The notes: generated by a model from the sequence alone, not told the origin. A stretch of 64,000 nucleotides of DNA from Ahaetulla prasina (GCF_028640845.1 NC_080541.1:29406435-29470434), one strand, 5' to 3'. Positions 44,352 through 54,670 are shown, counted from the first letter of the stretch. Program-made: numbers and translations.

Positions 44352-44647
44352 CAGAAGTGGTATTCAGCAGGTTCTAACCAGTTCTGGAGAACTGATAGCG
44401 GAAATTTTGAGTAGTTTGGAGAACCAGTAAATACCACTTCTGACTTGCCTCGCTTCCATCTATTCTCTGCCTCCTGAATCCCAGCTGAAATGGGGATTTT
44501 GCAGTAACCTTCCCATGGAGTGAGGTGGGAATGGAGATTTTACAGTATCCTTCCCCTGCCACGCCCACCAAGCCATGCCTACCAAGCCATGTCACACCCA
44601 CCAAGCCACGCCTACAGAACCCTAAAAATTTTTGAATCCCAACACTG
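44352..44647. mobile_element. Non-autonomous hAT element with 16-bp flanking repeats
   Basis: It is an inverted-orientation member of the 42741-43016 family: GCAGGTTCTAACCAGTTCTGGAG and GCAGTAACCTTCCC, then CACGCCCACCAAGCCATG and a CCCAACACTG end. Instead of an 8-bp duplication, CTTTGGGGCTCTGCAC (16 bp) stands on both sides (44336-44351 and 44649-44664), with one extra T at 44648. Confidence 0.75.
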
Positions 44648-44689
44648 TCTTTGGGGCTCTGCACGCAAGGCCACAAAGCCACATTTTAA

Positions 44690-44800
44690 CTTCTTTTCAA
44701 TAGGTCAGGAGAATGGAGGCCTGCCTCACCTCTAGGGGAAGTATATTCCATAGGGCAGTGGCAGAAAAGGCTCTTTTCCGAGACTCCGCCAATCAAAATT
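44690..44800 (-). repeat. Old L2/CR1-like LINE C-terminus scrap
   Basis: The minus strand reads RAFSATALWNILPLEVRQA, like the GAPTLWNELPPGLRQ block of L2, at about 44780-44705. No frame continues beyond it. Confidence 0.4.
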
Positions 44801-44899
44801 CTTTGACAAATGGGATCTGCAACATATCTTCTCTACCTGATCAGGGATGAGATAATGTGATAGGACAAAGCTAGTTCTGTAGTTCAAAATATTATTCCA

Positions 44900-46158
44900 A
44901 AATAGTACCTCAGACAAAGAAAATTATTTCAAGCAAAGAAAGCAGATTTTCTATACCTTATTTCATCTATCGAAAAGACAAACATACAAATCCAACTATT
45001 CAGTGACCTGCAGAATTGATCAATATAAATTACATACGGATGATTCTAGTGAATTTTGTCTTCCATGAATTGAAATGTTATCCATGTCTTTTAATATATG
45101 TCCTATAGATTTTTATAACTTGTTTAGATTCCTAGTTTTGTTCTTTTATAATTTTATGTATTCTTTTTCTTTTCTTTTTTTAAGGATTTGCTAATTTTTA
45201 AAAGTGCAAAAAAAAGATCAAAAATGGCTGGGAAATCTAAAAGTTCAGCAGTTTAATTTCATTGAGAAACTCAGAAATCCAACAACATCACTTATATGTG
45301 GAATATGCGTAAATAGTGCAAAGATGTCTGCACATTCTGATTAATAAAAGTTGGAGACATAATTTTTAAAATGCAGATTGCACATGGGACAGAAATAAAA
45401 AAAAATAGATATAGTTTCAATCATAGCATCCCAATTGCCATCTTTACTCTTTACTTTAAAAAAAAACTAACCCTAGTCCTGCACATTTATACTTGTTTAG
45501 ATGTTGTTGTCACTAATTTTACAATTAAAAAAAACAACTAAAAATATTACATTGACTTAGAGGAAGCAAAACATACATCTTGGTCTTGCAACAGCTAAAG
45601 CAAGAACAAAATGCAAATCCAAACCACATTTAGGTTTTAGAAAGATATGCTGCTAATCGTATTCCATTATTATCACCGAAATTACAAGTTCTTTCTGCTT
45701 CCATTGTATTCAGCCACAGTTAATAATTTAAATGTAAACACATGAAATACTAATTTAGTGGCAGACTTTGTGATTACGAAAGTATTGTGAATGCTTGTTT
45801 TTTTAAATGTATGCAAAATTATTCTGTACCTTCCATAATTAAGATAATCACAAAAATCTGGAAATTCTTCAAAAGAACAAATAAAGAAATGAAAATCCAA
45901 AAATTTTCCAAAGCAAATATACAAAACAACATCTATATAACTCCAGCAAAATGTTAGCATTTGAAAACCTATTTTAATACTGATTCACCCTCAAAGCTCC
46001 ATGTACATTTGAATAAACTGTTGTCACTTGATTTTTTAAAAAATCATTCTCTTACTAGTAGTTCACAAAACTCTGTAACAATATGAGGGGGAAAGGATTC
46101 TTATTATCTTGAATAGTAATTGGGGTCCACTGCAATATTTTCACTCAGGTATTGGTTT
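44900..46158. other. No gene or named repeat recognised
   Basis: About 1.25 kb of AT-rich sequence. Nothing supported. Confidence 0.4.
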
Positions 46159-46248
46159 GTGTAGACCAGGGACCTCCAATCTTGGCAACTTTAAGACTTG
46201 TGGACTTCAGCTCCCAGAAGCAAAGCTGGCTGAGGAATTCTGTGAGTT

Positions 46249-47936
46249 AGAATAGAACAGAACAGAACAGAACAGAACAGAATAGAATAGAATAGAATAG
46301 AATAGAATAGAATAGAATTTTTTATTGGCCAAGTGTGATTGGACACACAAAGAATTTGTCTTGGTGCATATGCTCTCAGTGTATATAAAAGAAAAGATAC
46401 GTTCATCAAGAATCATAAGGTACATACTTAATGATAGTCATAGGGAAAAAGTCAATATAAATTATAAGCAGGGGTGAAATCTAAAAATTTTCCCTACCGG
46501 TTCTGTGGGTGTGGCTTAATTGGTGGGTGTGGCTTGGTGGTCAGATGACTGGGTAGGCGTGGCCAATAACAATAAATAATAAAAATAATAAACAAAGTAT
46601 AAAAAACAATAAGAGGTACCAAAAACCAACTTTCACACTTTACACACACACAACACAACACAACTGACTCACACACAATGTAAAAGCAGCTGCACTTCAC
46701 ACAGCCACAAAAAGCTCAAAAACCAACTTTCACACTTTACACGCACACAACTCACACACACACACACACACACACAAAATGCCACATACAGCTTTCTGAG
46801 ATTTTTTGTGTTTGTGTAGTTAGAGTGAAACACTACAGAAACACACCAAATTTCAGAAAGCTGCACAAATATTTTATTTTATTTTATTTTATTTTATTTT
46901 ATTTTATTTTATTTTGGACTTCAAATCCCAGAGTTCCTCAGCCAGAAAAGCCAGCCAGTTGATCACCGAGGAAATAGATTAGCTAAGCAATTGATTCTGT
47001 CTGGCTGAAACTGAAACTGCTTTCGGGCTGTGGCCATGCGTTCATCAGTAATCAGGTAAGTGCCTTAGAATCTCTACTCTTATTTGTAGAAAACAAGTAA
47101 GGTTCTGCTGATGAGGAACTCAGGTGAGATTGCCAGAGGAGACTTTAAATTTTTTTTTTTAAAGTTTAAAGTCTCTGCCGATCTCAGCTGAGGGGCGGGA
47201 TCCTCAAAGGCTTATTTTTACTTTTAAAGGCCTGTTTCGGCTGAAGCAAAACCGGCTTTTAAAAGTAAAAAAAAAAAACCTCTGCTGATGGTGCGGCTCA
47301 GCAGAGGCAGGGAGACGGGGCCAGGGATTTCTGCTACCGGTCCTCTGAACCAGCCGCCGCCATCGCTACTGGATCATGCGAGCCGGTCCGATCCAGGAGC
47401 ATTTCACCCCGATCATAAGGATACAAGCAACAAAGTTACAGTCATACAGTCATAAGTGGAAGGAGATGGGTGATGGGAACGATGAGAAGATTAATATAGT
47501 GCAGATTTAGTAAATACTTTGACAGTGTTGAGGGAATTATTTGTTTAGCAGAGTGATGGCATTTGGGAAAAAACTGTTCTTGTGTCTAGTTCTGGTGTGC
47601 AGTGCTCTATAGCATCGTTTTGAGAGTAATAGTTGAAACAGTTTCATCAACTCCCGGATGTGAGGGGATGCGAGAAAATATCTGTAAATATTTTCACAGC
47701 CCTCTTTTTGACTCGTGCAGTATACAAGTCCTCAATGGAAGGCAGGTTGGTAGTAATTGCTTTTTCTGCAGTTCTAAATATCATCTGAAGTTTGTGTCTG
47801 TCTTGTTGGGTTGCAGAGCCAAACCAGACAGTTATAGAGGTGCAGATGACAGACTCAATAATTCATCTGTAGAACTGCATCAGCAGCTTCTTGGGCAGTT
47901 TGAGTTTTCTAAGTTGGCGCAGAAAGAACATTCTTT
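46249..47936 (-). mobile_element. CR1-L3 LINE inserted in a MITE and itself split
   Basis: The 3' tail at 46249-46319 is mixed GAACA then GAATA units, followed by the standard 3' UTR to 46468. After a hAT insertion (46469-47411) it resumes from AAGGATACAAGCAACAAAG to 47936. On the minus strand the resumed part encodes pieces such as the QLLPS/LHTRTTRHK and ITVWFGSAT blocks, with stops. It is 5'-truncated. The junction with the MITE shares only 2-3 bp. Confidence 0.85.
46469..47411. mobile_element. Non-autonomous hAT element, 943 bp
   Basis: Termini are CAGGGGTGAAAT and ATTTCACCCCG. The flanks ATTATAAG (46461-46468) and ATCATAAG (47412-47419) match at 7 of 8, and removal restores the LINE 3' UTR. 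The subterminal CTACCGGTTCTGTGGGTGTGG resembles the 42741 family. The interior includes (CA)n near 46753-46776, (ATTTT)n at 46870-46915 and a GC-rich right end. No transposase is visible. A 700-bp sister is at 51091-51790. Confidence 0.88.
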
Positions 47937-47989
47937 GTTGAAGTCCACAAGTCTTAAAGTTGCCAAGGTTGGAGACCCCTGGTCTAGAC

Positions 47990-48287
47990 CATTGCAGAAT
48001 ACCCATGGGTCATGTGATCAAAATTCAGACACTTGTGAAATGACTCATATTTATGACAGTTGCAGTGTCCCAGATTCATGTGATCACCTTTTGAGACCTT
48101 TTGATGAGCAAAGCCAATAGGGAAGCCAGATCCACTTAACAACCATGTTACTAACTTAGCAACTGGAGTGATTCACTTAACAACTGTGGCAAGAAAGGTC
48201 ATAAAATGGGACAAAACTCACTTAAATATCTCACATAGCAACATAAATTTGGGGCTCAGCTGGTTGTAATCAAGGATTACCTGTAAA
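47990..48287. repeat. Copy of the 'CAGGTAGTCCTC' family
   Basis: CATGTGATCAAAATTCAGAC, TTTATGACAGTTGCAGTGTCC, CACTTAACAACCATGTTACTAA, CAACTGTGGCAAGAAAGGTC and the end AATCAAGGATTACCTG match 43025-43300. The left end is missing beside the MITE at 47981. Confidence 0.7.
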
Positions 48288-48360
48288 TAATAAAATAAAA
48301 TAAAATATGGTAAAGCTTCTCTAGGGAAAATTGTCAGGTAGCCCAGCATGGAATGTTATT

Positions 48361-48640
48361 TTTTTTTTATTTATTTATTTATTTTGCATTTATATCCCGC
48401 CCTTCTCCGAAGACTCAGGGCGGCTTACACTATGTCAAGCAATAGTCTTCATCCATTTGTATACTATATACAAAGTCAACTTATTGCCCCCCAACAATCT
48501 GGGTCCTCATTTTACCTACCTTATAAAGGATGGAAGGCTGAGTCAACCTTGGGCCTGGTGGGACTTGAACCTGCAATATTGCAAGCAGTTGCTGTTAATA
48601 ATAGGCTGCATTAGCCTGTTGCGCCACCAGAGGCCCTCTG
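48361..48640 (-). mobile_element. L2-tailed SINE, variant tRNA head
   Basis: It has the same body and 3' end as 8131-8396 (CCGCCCTTCTCCGAAGACTC at the tail side), but the head (minus strand) reads GGCCTCTGGTGGCGCAACAG with GGTTCAAGTCC, so it is a different tRNA-related subfamily. A TTTAATTT-rich simple tract follows at 48645-48740. Confidence 0.8.
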
Positions 48641-48644
48641 ATTT

Positions 48645-48745
48645 ATTTATTTAATTTAATTATTTTTTTAATTTTAATTTAATTTAATTTTAATTTAATT
48701 AATTATTAATTATTATTATTATTTATTTAATTTAATTCATTAGAT
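48645..48745. repeat. TTTAATTT-type low-complexity tract
   Basis: Shifting repeats of TTTAATTTAATTT and ATTATT with no G or C for most of its length. Confidence 0.8.
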
Positions 48746-48749
48746 TCCA

Positions 48750-49315
48750 TATTTAGAAAAAATTTATATTGGTAGACTCAATCCCATAAAGAATATTTTG
48801 ATAAGATGTTTAAAGTTTATAAAGGCGGTTTAATAAACATCCACAATAAATTTGCACATCCTGAGCTTTTTACCCACAAACCTCAGGCCTATCTTGTTCC
48901 TAAAGGAAACTAAGATCTAATTTCCAGATGAGAATTTTTTTTTCATATTGGATGTAATTGATTTGTTTGATAAATTGATTAAAATAAACTACAGTTTTAG
49001 ATATATAAATGTTTTAAAAATTATCATGCATGTATGAATATTCACTTTTATTTCAGGGTATGGTTTTGAATGAGTTGCTGCAACACTGTTTTAATTTTAA
49101 TGTTTGTCTGAGGTAATATTATTGATTTGTAATTATCATGTTTTTGTAATTTTGTTGCATATTGTTAAGAATCCCATGTGAGGTTCAATTTAGTTTACTA
49201 AAATCTTTAGTTCATTTAGGCCACCAATCCCACTTAAGACACAGTACCTGATATTTCAAAAATGGTGATTTATATCATTATTCAATATCTTCATTTAGTA
49301 CAGCAACTAATGTTT
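48750..49315. other. No gene or named repeat recognised
   Basis: AT-rich. Nothing supported. Confidence 0.4.
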
Positions 49316-49319
49316 GATA

Positions 49320-49880
49320 GTAAGACAAAGGGAAAAGGTTTCTCCAGTCCAATCATATCCGATTCTAGAGGGCAGTGCTCATCTCCGAAGACCCTTTGAT
49401 GGTCATGTGGCCAACGTGACTATATGCCAAGGCATACAGAATACTGTTACTTTTTTGTTTTTTTTTGTTTTTACATTTATACCCCGCCCTTCTCCGAAGA
49501 CTCAGGGCGGCTTACAATGTATAGGGCAATAGTCTCATTCTATTTGTATATATTTACAAAGTCAACTTATTGCCCCCCCAACAATCTGGGTCCTCATTTT
49601 ACCTACCTTATAAAGGATGGAAGGCTGAGTCAACCTTGGGCCGGGCTCGAACCTGCAGTAATTGCAGGCTTTGTGTTCTTAATAACAGGCCTTACCAGGC
49701 AGAGCTAAACCGGCCCTGAAGTGGTACCTATTTATCTACTTGCAATTGCTTTCAAACTGCTAGGTGGGCAGGAGCTGGGGCAGGAACACTCCATTGCATG
49801 GCACTCAGGTCTCGAACCCAGGCTGTCAGCTTTCCAGCTGACAAGCTCAGCATCTTTAATGGCTGGACTATCACATCCCC
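49320..49880 (-). mobile_element. Diverged Sauria-type SINE split by another SINE
   Basis: The 3' half at 49320-49450 (CAGTGCTCATCTCCGAAGAC, GGTCATGTGGCCAACGTGAC) and the 5' half at 49718-49880 (GAAGTGGTACCTATTTATCTAC, CAAACTGCTAGGTGGGCAGGAG, tRNA-like head near 49880) belong together. An L2-tailed SINE sits between them. The internal deletion near CCGAAGACCC and general decay mark it as older than 26066-26413. Confidence 0.75.
49451..49717 (-). mobile_element. L2-tailed SINE nested in a Sauria SINE
   Basis: Complete: A/T-rich tail at 49451-49473, terminus CCCCGCCCTTCTCCGAAGAC, body, and tRNA-like head ending at 49717 (minus strand AGGGCCGGTTTAGCTCTGCC; B box GGTTCGAGCCC). It is nearly identical to 8131-8396. 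Confidence 0.88.
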
Positions 49881-49884
49881 CACA

Positions 49885-50203
49885 CCCTTTGATCATAAGG
49901 GAACAGTGCAAAAAATCAATGCAGAAGGCATGATTTTAAAGACATTGTTCAATACTCCATAGTTTACTGAAACTCTGATATTTCTCATTTATTTTAAATC
50001 TGTGTAATGCCACTAAACCAGGAATTAACAAAGCTACCTTCTAAGCAAAATTCCTTAGGATCTAAAATGAGAATAGGAATTTAGAGAAGGTCAGTCATTT
50101 CCCATTGATATCAAAAGCATTACTAGCACAAGAGATAACGAACAGCAAAGAGTCTATTGTCCTGATTTACCTAAACCTTCCATACATTCACATATAGCAT
50201 GGA
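49885..50203. other. No gene or named repeat recognised
   Basis: Nothing supported. Confidence 0.4.
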
Positions 50204-50395
50204 ACGTTGTGTTCAGCGGCTAGTCAATCCCTTTTAAGGCATGGGGCCACTTGGGTGACCTTAGGTTATTCACCCTCTCTCAGCCCTAGGAAGCAGGTAA
50301 TGGCAAACTACTTTTGAAATCTTGCCAAGAAAACTGCAGTGATTTATCCAGGCAATTGCCAGGAGTCAACACTAATCTGAAGGCACACACATGCA
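50204..50395 (+). mobile_element. Old tRNA-derived SINE, third family
   Basis: GGGTGACCTTAGGTTATTCACCCTCTCTCAGCC, GGTAATGGCAAACTACTTTTGAAATCTTGCCAAGAAAAC and CTGAAGGCACACAC match the 3' half of a widespread amniote SINE whose intact form ends in a '...GACTTGAAGGCACACAAC' block. The head is lost. Confidence 0.55.
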
Positions 50396-50492
50396 TCTCT
50401 TCTTTCAGTCATTTTTCTTCAAGATAAATAAGTCCATCTTTTTCAATTTCTCTTCATTCTTTCTGTGTATCTATGGCATTTAGTCTCTAGTT

Positions 50493-50759
50493 CAGTGATA
50501 GAGAACCTTTTAGACACCGAGTGCCCAAACTGTGCAAGCGCGCATGTCCAAACTGAAAGGTGTACATGTGTGCAAACGTGTGCATACACAGATTTGTGCA
50601 TGCATGGACATGCGTGCGCAAACAACCGCATGCACAGACATGCACGCATGCGCAGCAGAGACCTGAAGACCAGCTGGCCGGTGGGCGATGGCGTGCATGC
50701 CAGGAGAGAGGGCTCTGCATGCCACCTCTGGCATACGTGCCATTGGTTCACCATCACAG
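50493..50759. mobile_element. Non-autonomous hAT element, exact 8-bp TSD
   Basis: Termini CAGTGATAGAGAACC and GGTTCACCATCACAG are inverted repeats. CTCTAGTT flanks at 50485-50492 and 50760-50767. The interior (50535-50660) is an unusual run of alternating purine/pyrimidine (GCGCGCATG, CACGCATGCGCAGC). The related element at 54671-54963 shares GAAGACCAGCTGGC. Confidence 0.9.
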
Positions 50760-51090
50760 CTCTAGTTCATCCTTGCTGACCTTCTCTGAACTGTTCCAAT
50801 TTCTATAAATCCTTCTTGAAGTGGGTGGCCAGAACTGGGTAGAGTATTCAAACCGAAAAGAGTGGAATAATTACTTTCTGTGACTTGGAAATTACACCTC
50901 ATTTGATGCAGCCTACAACTGTATTTCCCTTCTTCGCAACCACATAGCATTGCTGGTTCATGTTCACTTTGCAATCAATTAATATTTCAAGTTCTTTATT
51001 ACTAAGTCAGGCATTCTTAATCTTATACACATGCATTTAATTTTTATTTTCTAAGTGAAGAACTTCACACTTGTCTGTTAAAGTTCATTC

Positions 51091-51790
51091 CAGGGGTGAA
51101 ATCTAAAAATTTTCCCTACTGGTTCTGTGGGCATGGCTTAATTGGTGGGCGTGCCTTGGTGGTCAGGTGACTGGGTGGGCGTGGCCAATAACAATAAATA
51201 ATAAAAATAATAAACAAAGTACACAAAACAATAAGAGGTACCAAAAACCAACTTTCACACTTTACACACACACACACACACACACACCACAACACAACTG
51301 ACTCACACACATACACAAAATGCCACATACAGCTTTGTGAGATTTTGTGTGTTTGTGTAGTTAGAGTGAAACACTACAGAAACACACCAAATCTCAGAAA
51401 GCTGCACAAATATTTTATTTTATTATTTTATTTTATTTATATTTTTAGATAAAGAAAAAACACTCTTTTAAAAAACCCCAATTAACAATTTTTTGAAAGC
51501 TCCCCCCCCCAGTTACTTACCCAATTGAAGGCAAGCAGATTGAGTTGCTCACCGATGAGATGGATTGAAGGCAGGCAGATTCAGTTGCTAGCTGATGCAA
51601 TTGATTGCAGCAGCCAAAGCAAGGCTTAGCAAGCCCGATAAAAGCAAGTAGGCAAGTGGGGACCGAGCGATTGGGTGGGCATGGGCGGGGGGGAGGGGGC
51701 AGGGATTTTTGGTACCAGTTCTAAGAACTACCCGCCCCCATCGTTACCGGATCGCGTGATCCGGTCCAAACTGGGAGCCTTTCACCCCTG
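51091..51790. mobile_element. Non-autonomous hAT element, 700 bp, exact 8-bp TSD
   Basis: It starts CAGGGGTGAAATCTAAA and ends TTTCACCCCTG. GTTCATTC flanks exactly at 51083-51090 and 51791-51798. It is a sister of 46469-47411 with the same order of features (ACTGGTTCTGTGGGC start, (CA)n at 51266-51288, ATTTT run at 51411-51440, GATCCGGTCC near the right end). Its exact duplication dates it as younger than the CR1 it interrupts. Confidence 0.92.
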
Positions 51791-52119
51791 GTTCATTCTA
51801 TTATTGGCATCCATTTCTCTTATATATCCAATTTTTATTTTTATCTTATAGCATATCAACTTTCCCACCCAATTGGGAAGGCAATTAGGGCAGGCAAATT
51901 TAATAACCATTTCTTCTACTTCTTCATCCAGCTCAGAAGGGTATAATAGCTACAGTAGGTATGACTTTTGAGCCAACAGTGTATCCACTTGATTGTCATG
52001 TCATTCAACCACACTTTATTTGCTTGCTAATCAGTATGTCGTGGAGTGCTTTGACAGGTATTTTGCTCAAGTCAAAGTAGCCTACAACAATCACACAATT
52101 TGTTAAGGAAGTTATTCAA

Positions 52120-52220
52120 TCAAAAATCTTAACAAATCCATGCTGACTTCTGGTACTTAATGAATTCAAAACAATTCATTAAGTACCAGAAGTCAGCATG
52201 GATTTGTTAAGATTTTTTGA
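52120..52220. repeat. Near-perfect 47-bp-arm hairpin
   Basis: 52120-52166 and 52173-52220 are reverse complements apart from one extra T, with a 6-base loop (CAAAAC). The arms include CATGCTGACTTCTGG and its complement. Because the surroundings are old decayed CR1, such perfect arms show a much later inverted duplication of about 47 bp. Confidence 0.92.
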
Positions 52221-52307
52221 TGCTTACAGATCTATCTGTTTACAATTTGTTCTAGTCCCAGGTGAACACTGTCAAATTAATAGACTATAGTTTGCTGAAT
52301 CTTGTCT

Positions 52308-52401
52308 ATGGAGATTTTCAATCATCCAGGTCATGGTTGTCCCAAAGTTCTTTTCAAAAGGCAAATGAAAGTCCAGTTGCCTTTTGAAAAACACCTTTGG
52401 G
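52308..52401. repeat. Fragment of the fold-back family seen at 13255
   Basis: GTCTATGGAGATTTTCAATCATCCAGGTCATGG is the reverse of the right flank of the 13255-13470 element. CCCAAAGTTCTTTTCAAAAGGCAA then pairs with TTGCCTTTTGAAAAACACCTTTGGG. The long central part of that family is missing. Confidence 0.65.
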
Positions 52402-52906
52402 GCATTTGCTGAATGTTCTTTTCCCCCTTTTTCTGAAGATAGAGTCAACATCTGTTCTTTAGTTATCCCATCAATATGCTATGATGCAGTTCACCTGGTC
52501 CTAGAGATTTAAACTCATTCAGAATAAAGAGGCGTTCCCTGACCACATTCCATTAATTTCAAGCTTCAAGCTTCTTCATCTTATCTGTCATGATTTTCAA
52601 GAATACATTTCTTTTCTGCTTTTGTTACCTAAGAGCATTTTAGCGTCTTCATTGGACACCTAGTATGCTTATCTATTCATTTTCCTTTTGTTTTAGACTT
52701 ATATAAAAGAAGCATTTTTGCTATTCAGGGTATTCTTTGCTAACGGATGAAGGCAAATGTACATGTCCCAGGATAATGTTGCAGGATCCCAACAATGTAA
52801 GACTGTGCAGAAGTAGCCCCTATCTGTAGAACTGGGGTCTTTGCTTTCCTAACTCCAGTTCTGCAGATATGGGCTACCTTTGCACAGTCTTCACTTATGA
52901 TCTGGT

Positions 52907-53241
52907 CAGTGGTGGGTTTCAATTTTTTTTACTACCAGTTCTGTGGGCGTGGCTTGGTGGGCGTGGCATGGCTTGATGGGCGTGGCAGGGGAAGGATACT
53001 GTAAAATTTTCATTTCCACCCCACTTCAGGGGAAAGATACTGTTAAATCTCTATTCCCTCTCCAATCCAGGGGAAGGTTACTGCAAAATCCCCATTTCCT
53101 CCTGATCAGATGGGACTTGGAAGGCAGAGAATAGATGGGGGCAGGGCCAGTCAAAATTTTTACTACCGGTTCTCCGAACTACTCAAAATTTCCGCTACTG
53201 GTTCTCCAGAACTGGTCAGAACCTGCTGAAACCCACCTCTG
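52907..53241. mobile_element. Non-autonomous hAT element, exact 8-bp TSD
   Basis: CAGTGGTGGGTTTC to GAAACCCACCTCTG. GATCTGGT flanks at 52899-52906 and 53242-53249. It is longer than 42741-43016 because of extra GGGCGTGGC units near the left end and a duplicated CCA/GGGGAA block. Confidence 0.92.
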
Positions 53242-53249
53242 GATCTGGT

Positions 53250-54662
53250 GCTCTTTCCATTCCTGTATGTATCTCTTTTCATTGTTAGATCTTCACTGTA
53301 GCCACTCTCACCCTTCCCAGACAGGAGACATAATTAGATGAACTTATTCTACTTTATTGTAAGGCTACATTAACAGAATCTTGCAAGGGCAAATCCTTCC
53401 TAAATTTCTTTCTCTGATTGTTAAGCTACTAGGGGCTCCTGCCTCTCTTCTCTGACTATTTCCCAGGCAACGTATCTTCCTCTCCTCCCTCCCAAAGGTC
53501 ATCCATACTGGTTTCTTTTGCTGTTTTCTTCTCTTGAAATTGTTGGTATAGAGAGATTGGCAGCTTTTAAGAACTTCTTTAGGAAGAGATTAATCCATCC
53601 CTTCCTATTTGCTTTCGTAGCCATTCCTTTGAGTTTATTAAAATGTCCTTTCTTTTAAAGTCCAAGATATCGGTTTGACTACATTTAGTTTTATTTCCCT
53701 TTAAATGAAGAACTCCCATATCACACATTGTCATGTTCTCCCAATGTCTCTGCACTTGTTCAGCTAAGTGTTGCCTATTGATTAATTCTTGATGTATGGC
53801 TTATTTAATGCAGCCATGGATCACTAGAACGGCACTGAAAAAATAGATTCCAGAATACATTTTAATTGCAAGGAAAAGTCAACTCTGTTATTACAAAAGT
53901 GTCCTGCTGAACACAATGTCATTTCATTTATTTTCTTGTAAATTGTTGTAGTAAAAAGTATTTTACCCAAACAAAAACCTAGTTCTTTCAGCACTTCCAA
54001 AGAAACTATCATCCAAACACTCAATCTGTCTGAGATTCAGCAGAGGTGAAGTTTCGGCCAGAAATAATAGAATGAGAGATATTCCAGACCGTGCTAATAT
54101 ACTCCAAGTAGCCTTCAGGAATAGGGCTGAAGAGTTGGAAATAACTCAGAAAAGGAGGAGGAGGAGGAGAAGGAAGAAGATAAGGATGAGGTCTAGATGA
54201 GCCAAGAAGGAAATTAATTAGAAGAAAGAGGAAGGATTACTAACAGGTAAAAGAGAAAGAGACTTTGCAACAAGGATGAGATAAATCAGAAGAAATTAAT
54301 AAAGGAATTTTGGAAAAAGCAAGAAAACTAAGTCATTTCAGAAAGAAATGAGGAATTAAAATTCCAAAGAAGCAAGGGCTGTTTTTCATCAAGGGACATA
54401 CCCTAATTTACTGTTGACCTTGTAATGTTAAGAGTTGTGGGTGAGGAATAAGAGCAGTAGCCATAAGATGCAGCAAATTTTTGGCTTGATCCTCCACATG
54501 TTAGGATTGGGCCACATACCAATTTAGCCAAAGAATCCTATCTGCAGTATGACTACTTACGGTGTGATAGTAAAGCCTAGTAGTTTCTTTTTAGCCCAGC
54601 TTGTTTCCAATTTGCTAAAGTACTAGATTGTTGTGAGAAGTTTTTTTTTTAACCAATATAGA
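53250..54662. other. No gene recognised; possibly old repeat remnants
   Basis: It contains an AGG/AAG-rich tract at 54150-54180. Wording at 53640-53800 (AAAGTCCAAGATATCGGTTTG, GTCATGTTCTCCCAATGTCTC) looks like a decayed retroelement, but I cannot assign it. Confidence 0.3.
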
Positions 54663-54670
54663 CCCTAGAT

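Larger units (their letters stand above)
46167..47981. mobile_element. Palindromic hAT-like MITE split by a LINE
   Basis: The left part at 46167-46248 (CAGGGACCTCCAATCTTGGC to GAGGAATTCTGTGAGTT) and the right part at 47937-47981 (TTGAAGTCCACAAG to GGAGACCCCTG) rejoin into the element seen whole at 7891-8024 and 61248-61381. The outer flanks GTGTAGAC (46159-46166) and GTCTAGAC (47982-47989) match at 7 of 8. The intervening 1.7 kb is a CR1-L3 LINE. Confidence 0.85.
50770..52740 (-). mobile_element. Ancient CR1 LINE, heavily decayed
   Basis: The order of motifs matches the younger CR1 at 15.2-16.7 kb. GACCTTCTCTGAACTGTTCC and GGTGGCCAGAACTGGGTAGAGTATTC correspond to the LERVQRR/WSPRC region. 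GAACTTCACACTTGTCTGTTAAAGTTCAT reads NFNxDKxKVLH on the minus strand. The RT area near 52035-52095 reads as a decayed LSKAFDxV region, and CTGGTCCTAGAGATTTAAACTCATTC near 52498 corresponds to the region before the RT. A hAT (51091-51790) and a fold-back relative interrupt it. Confidence 0.6.
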
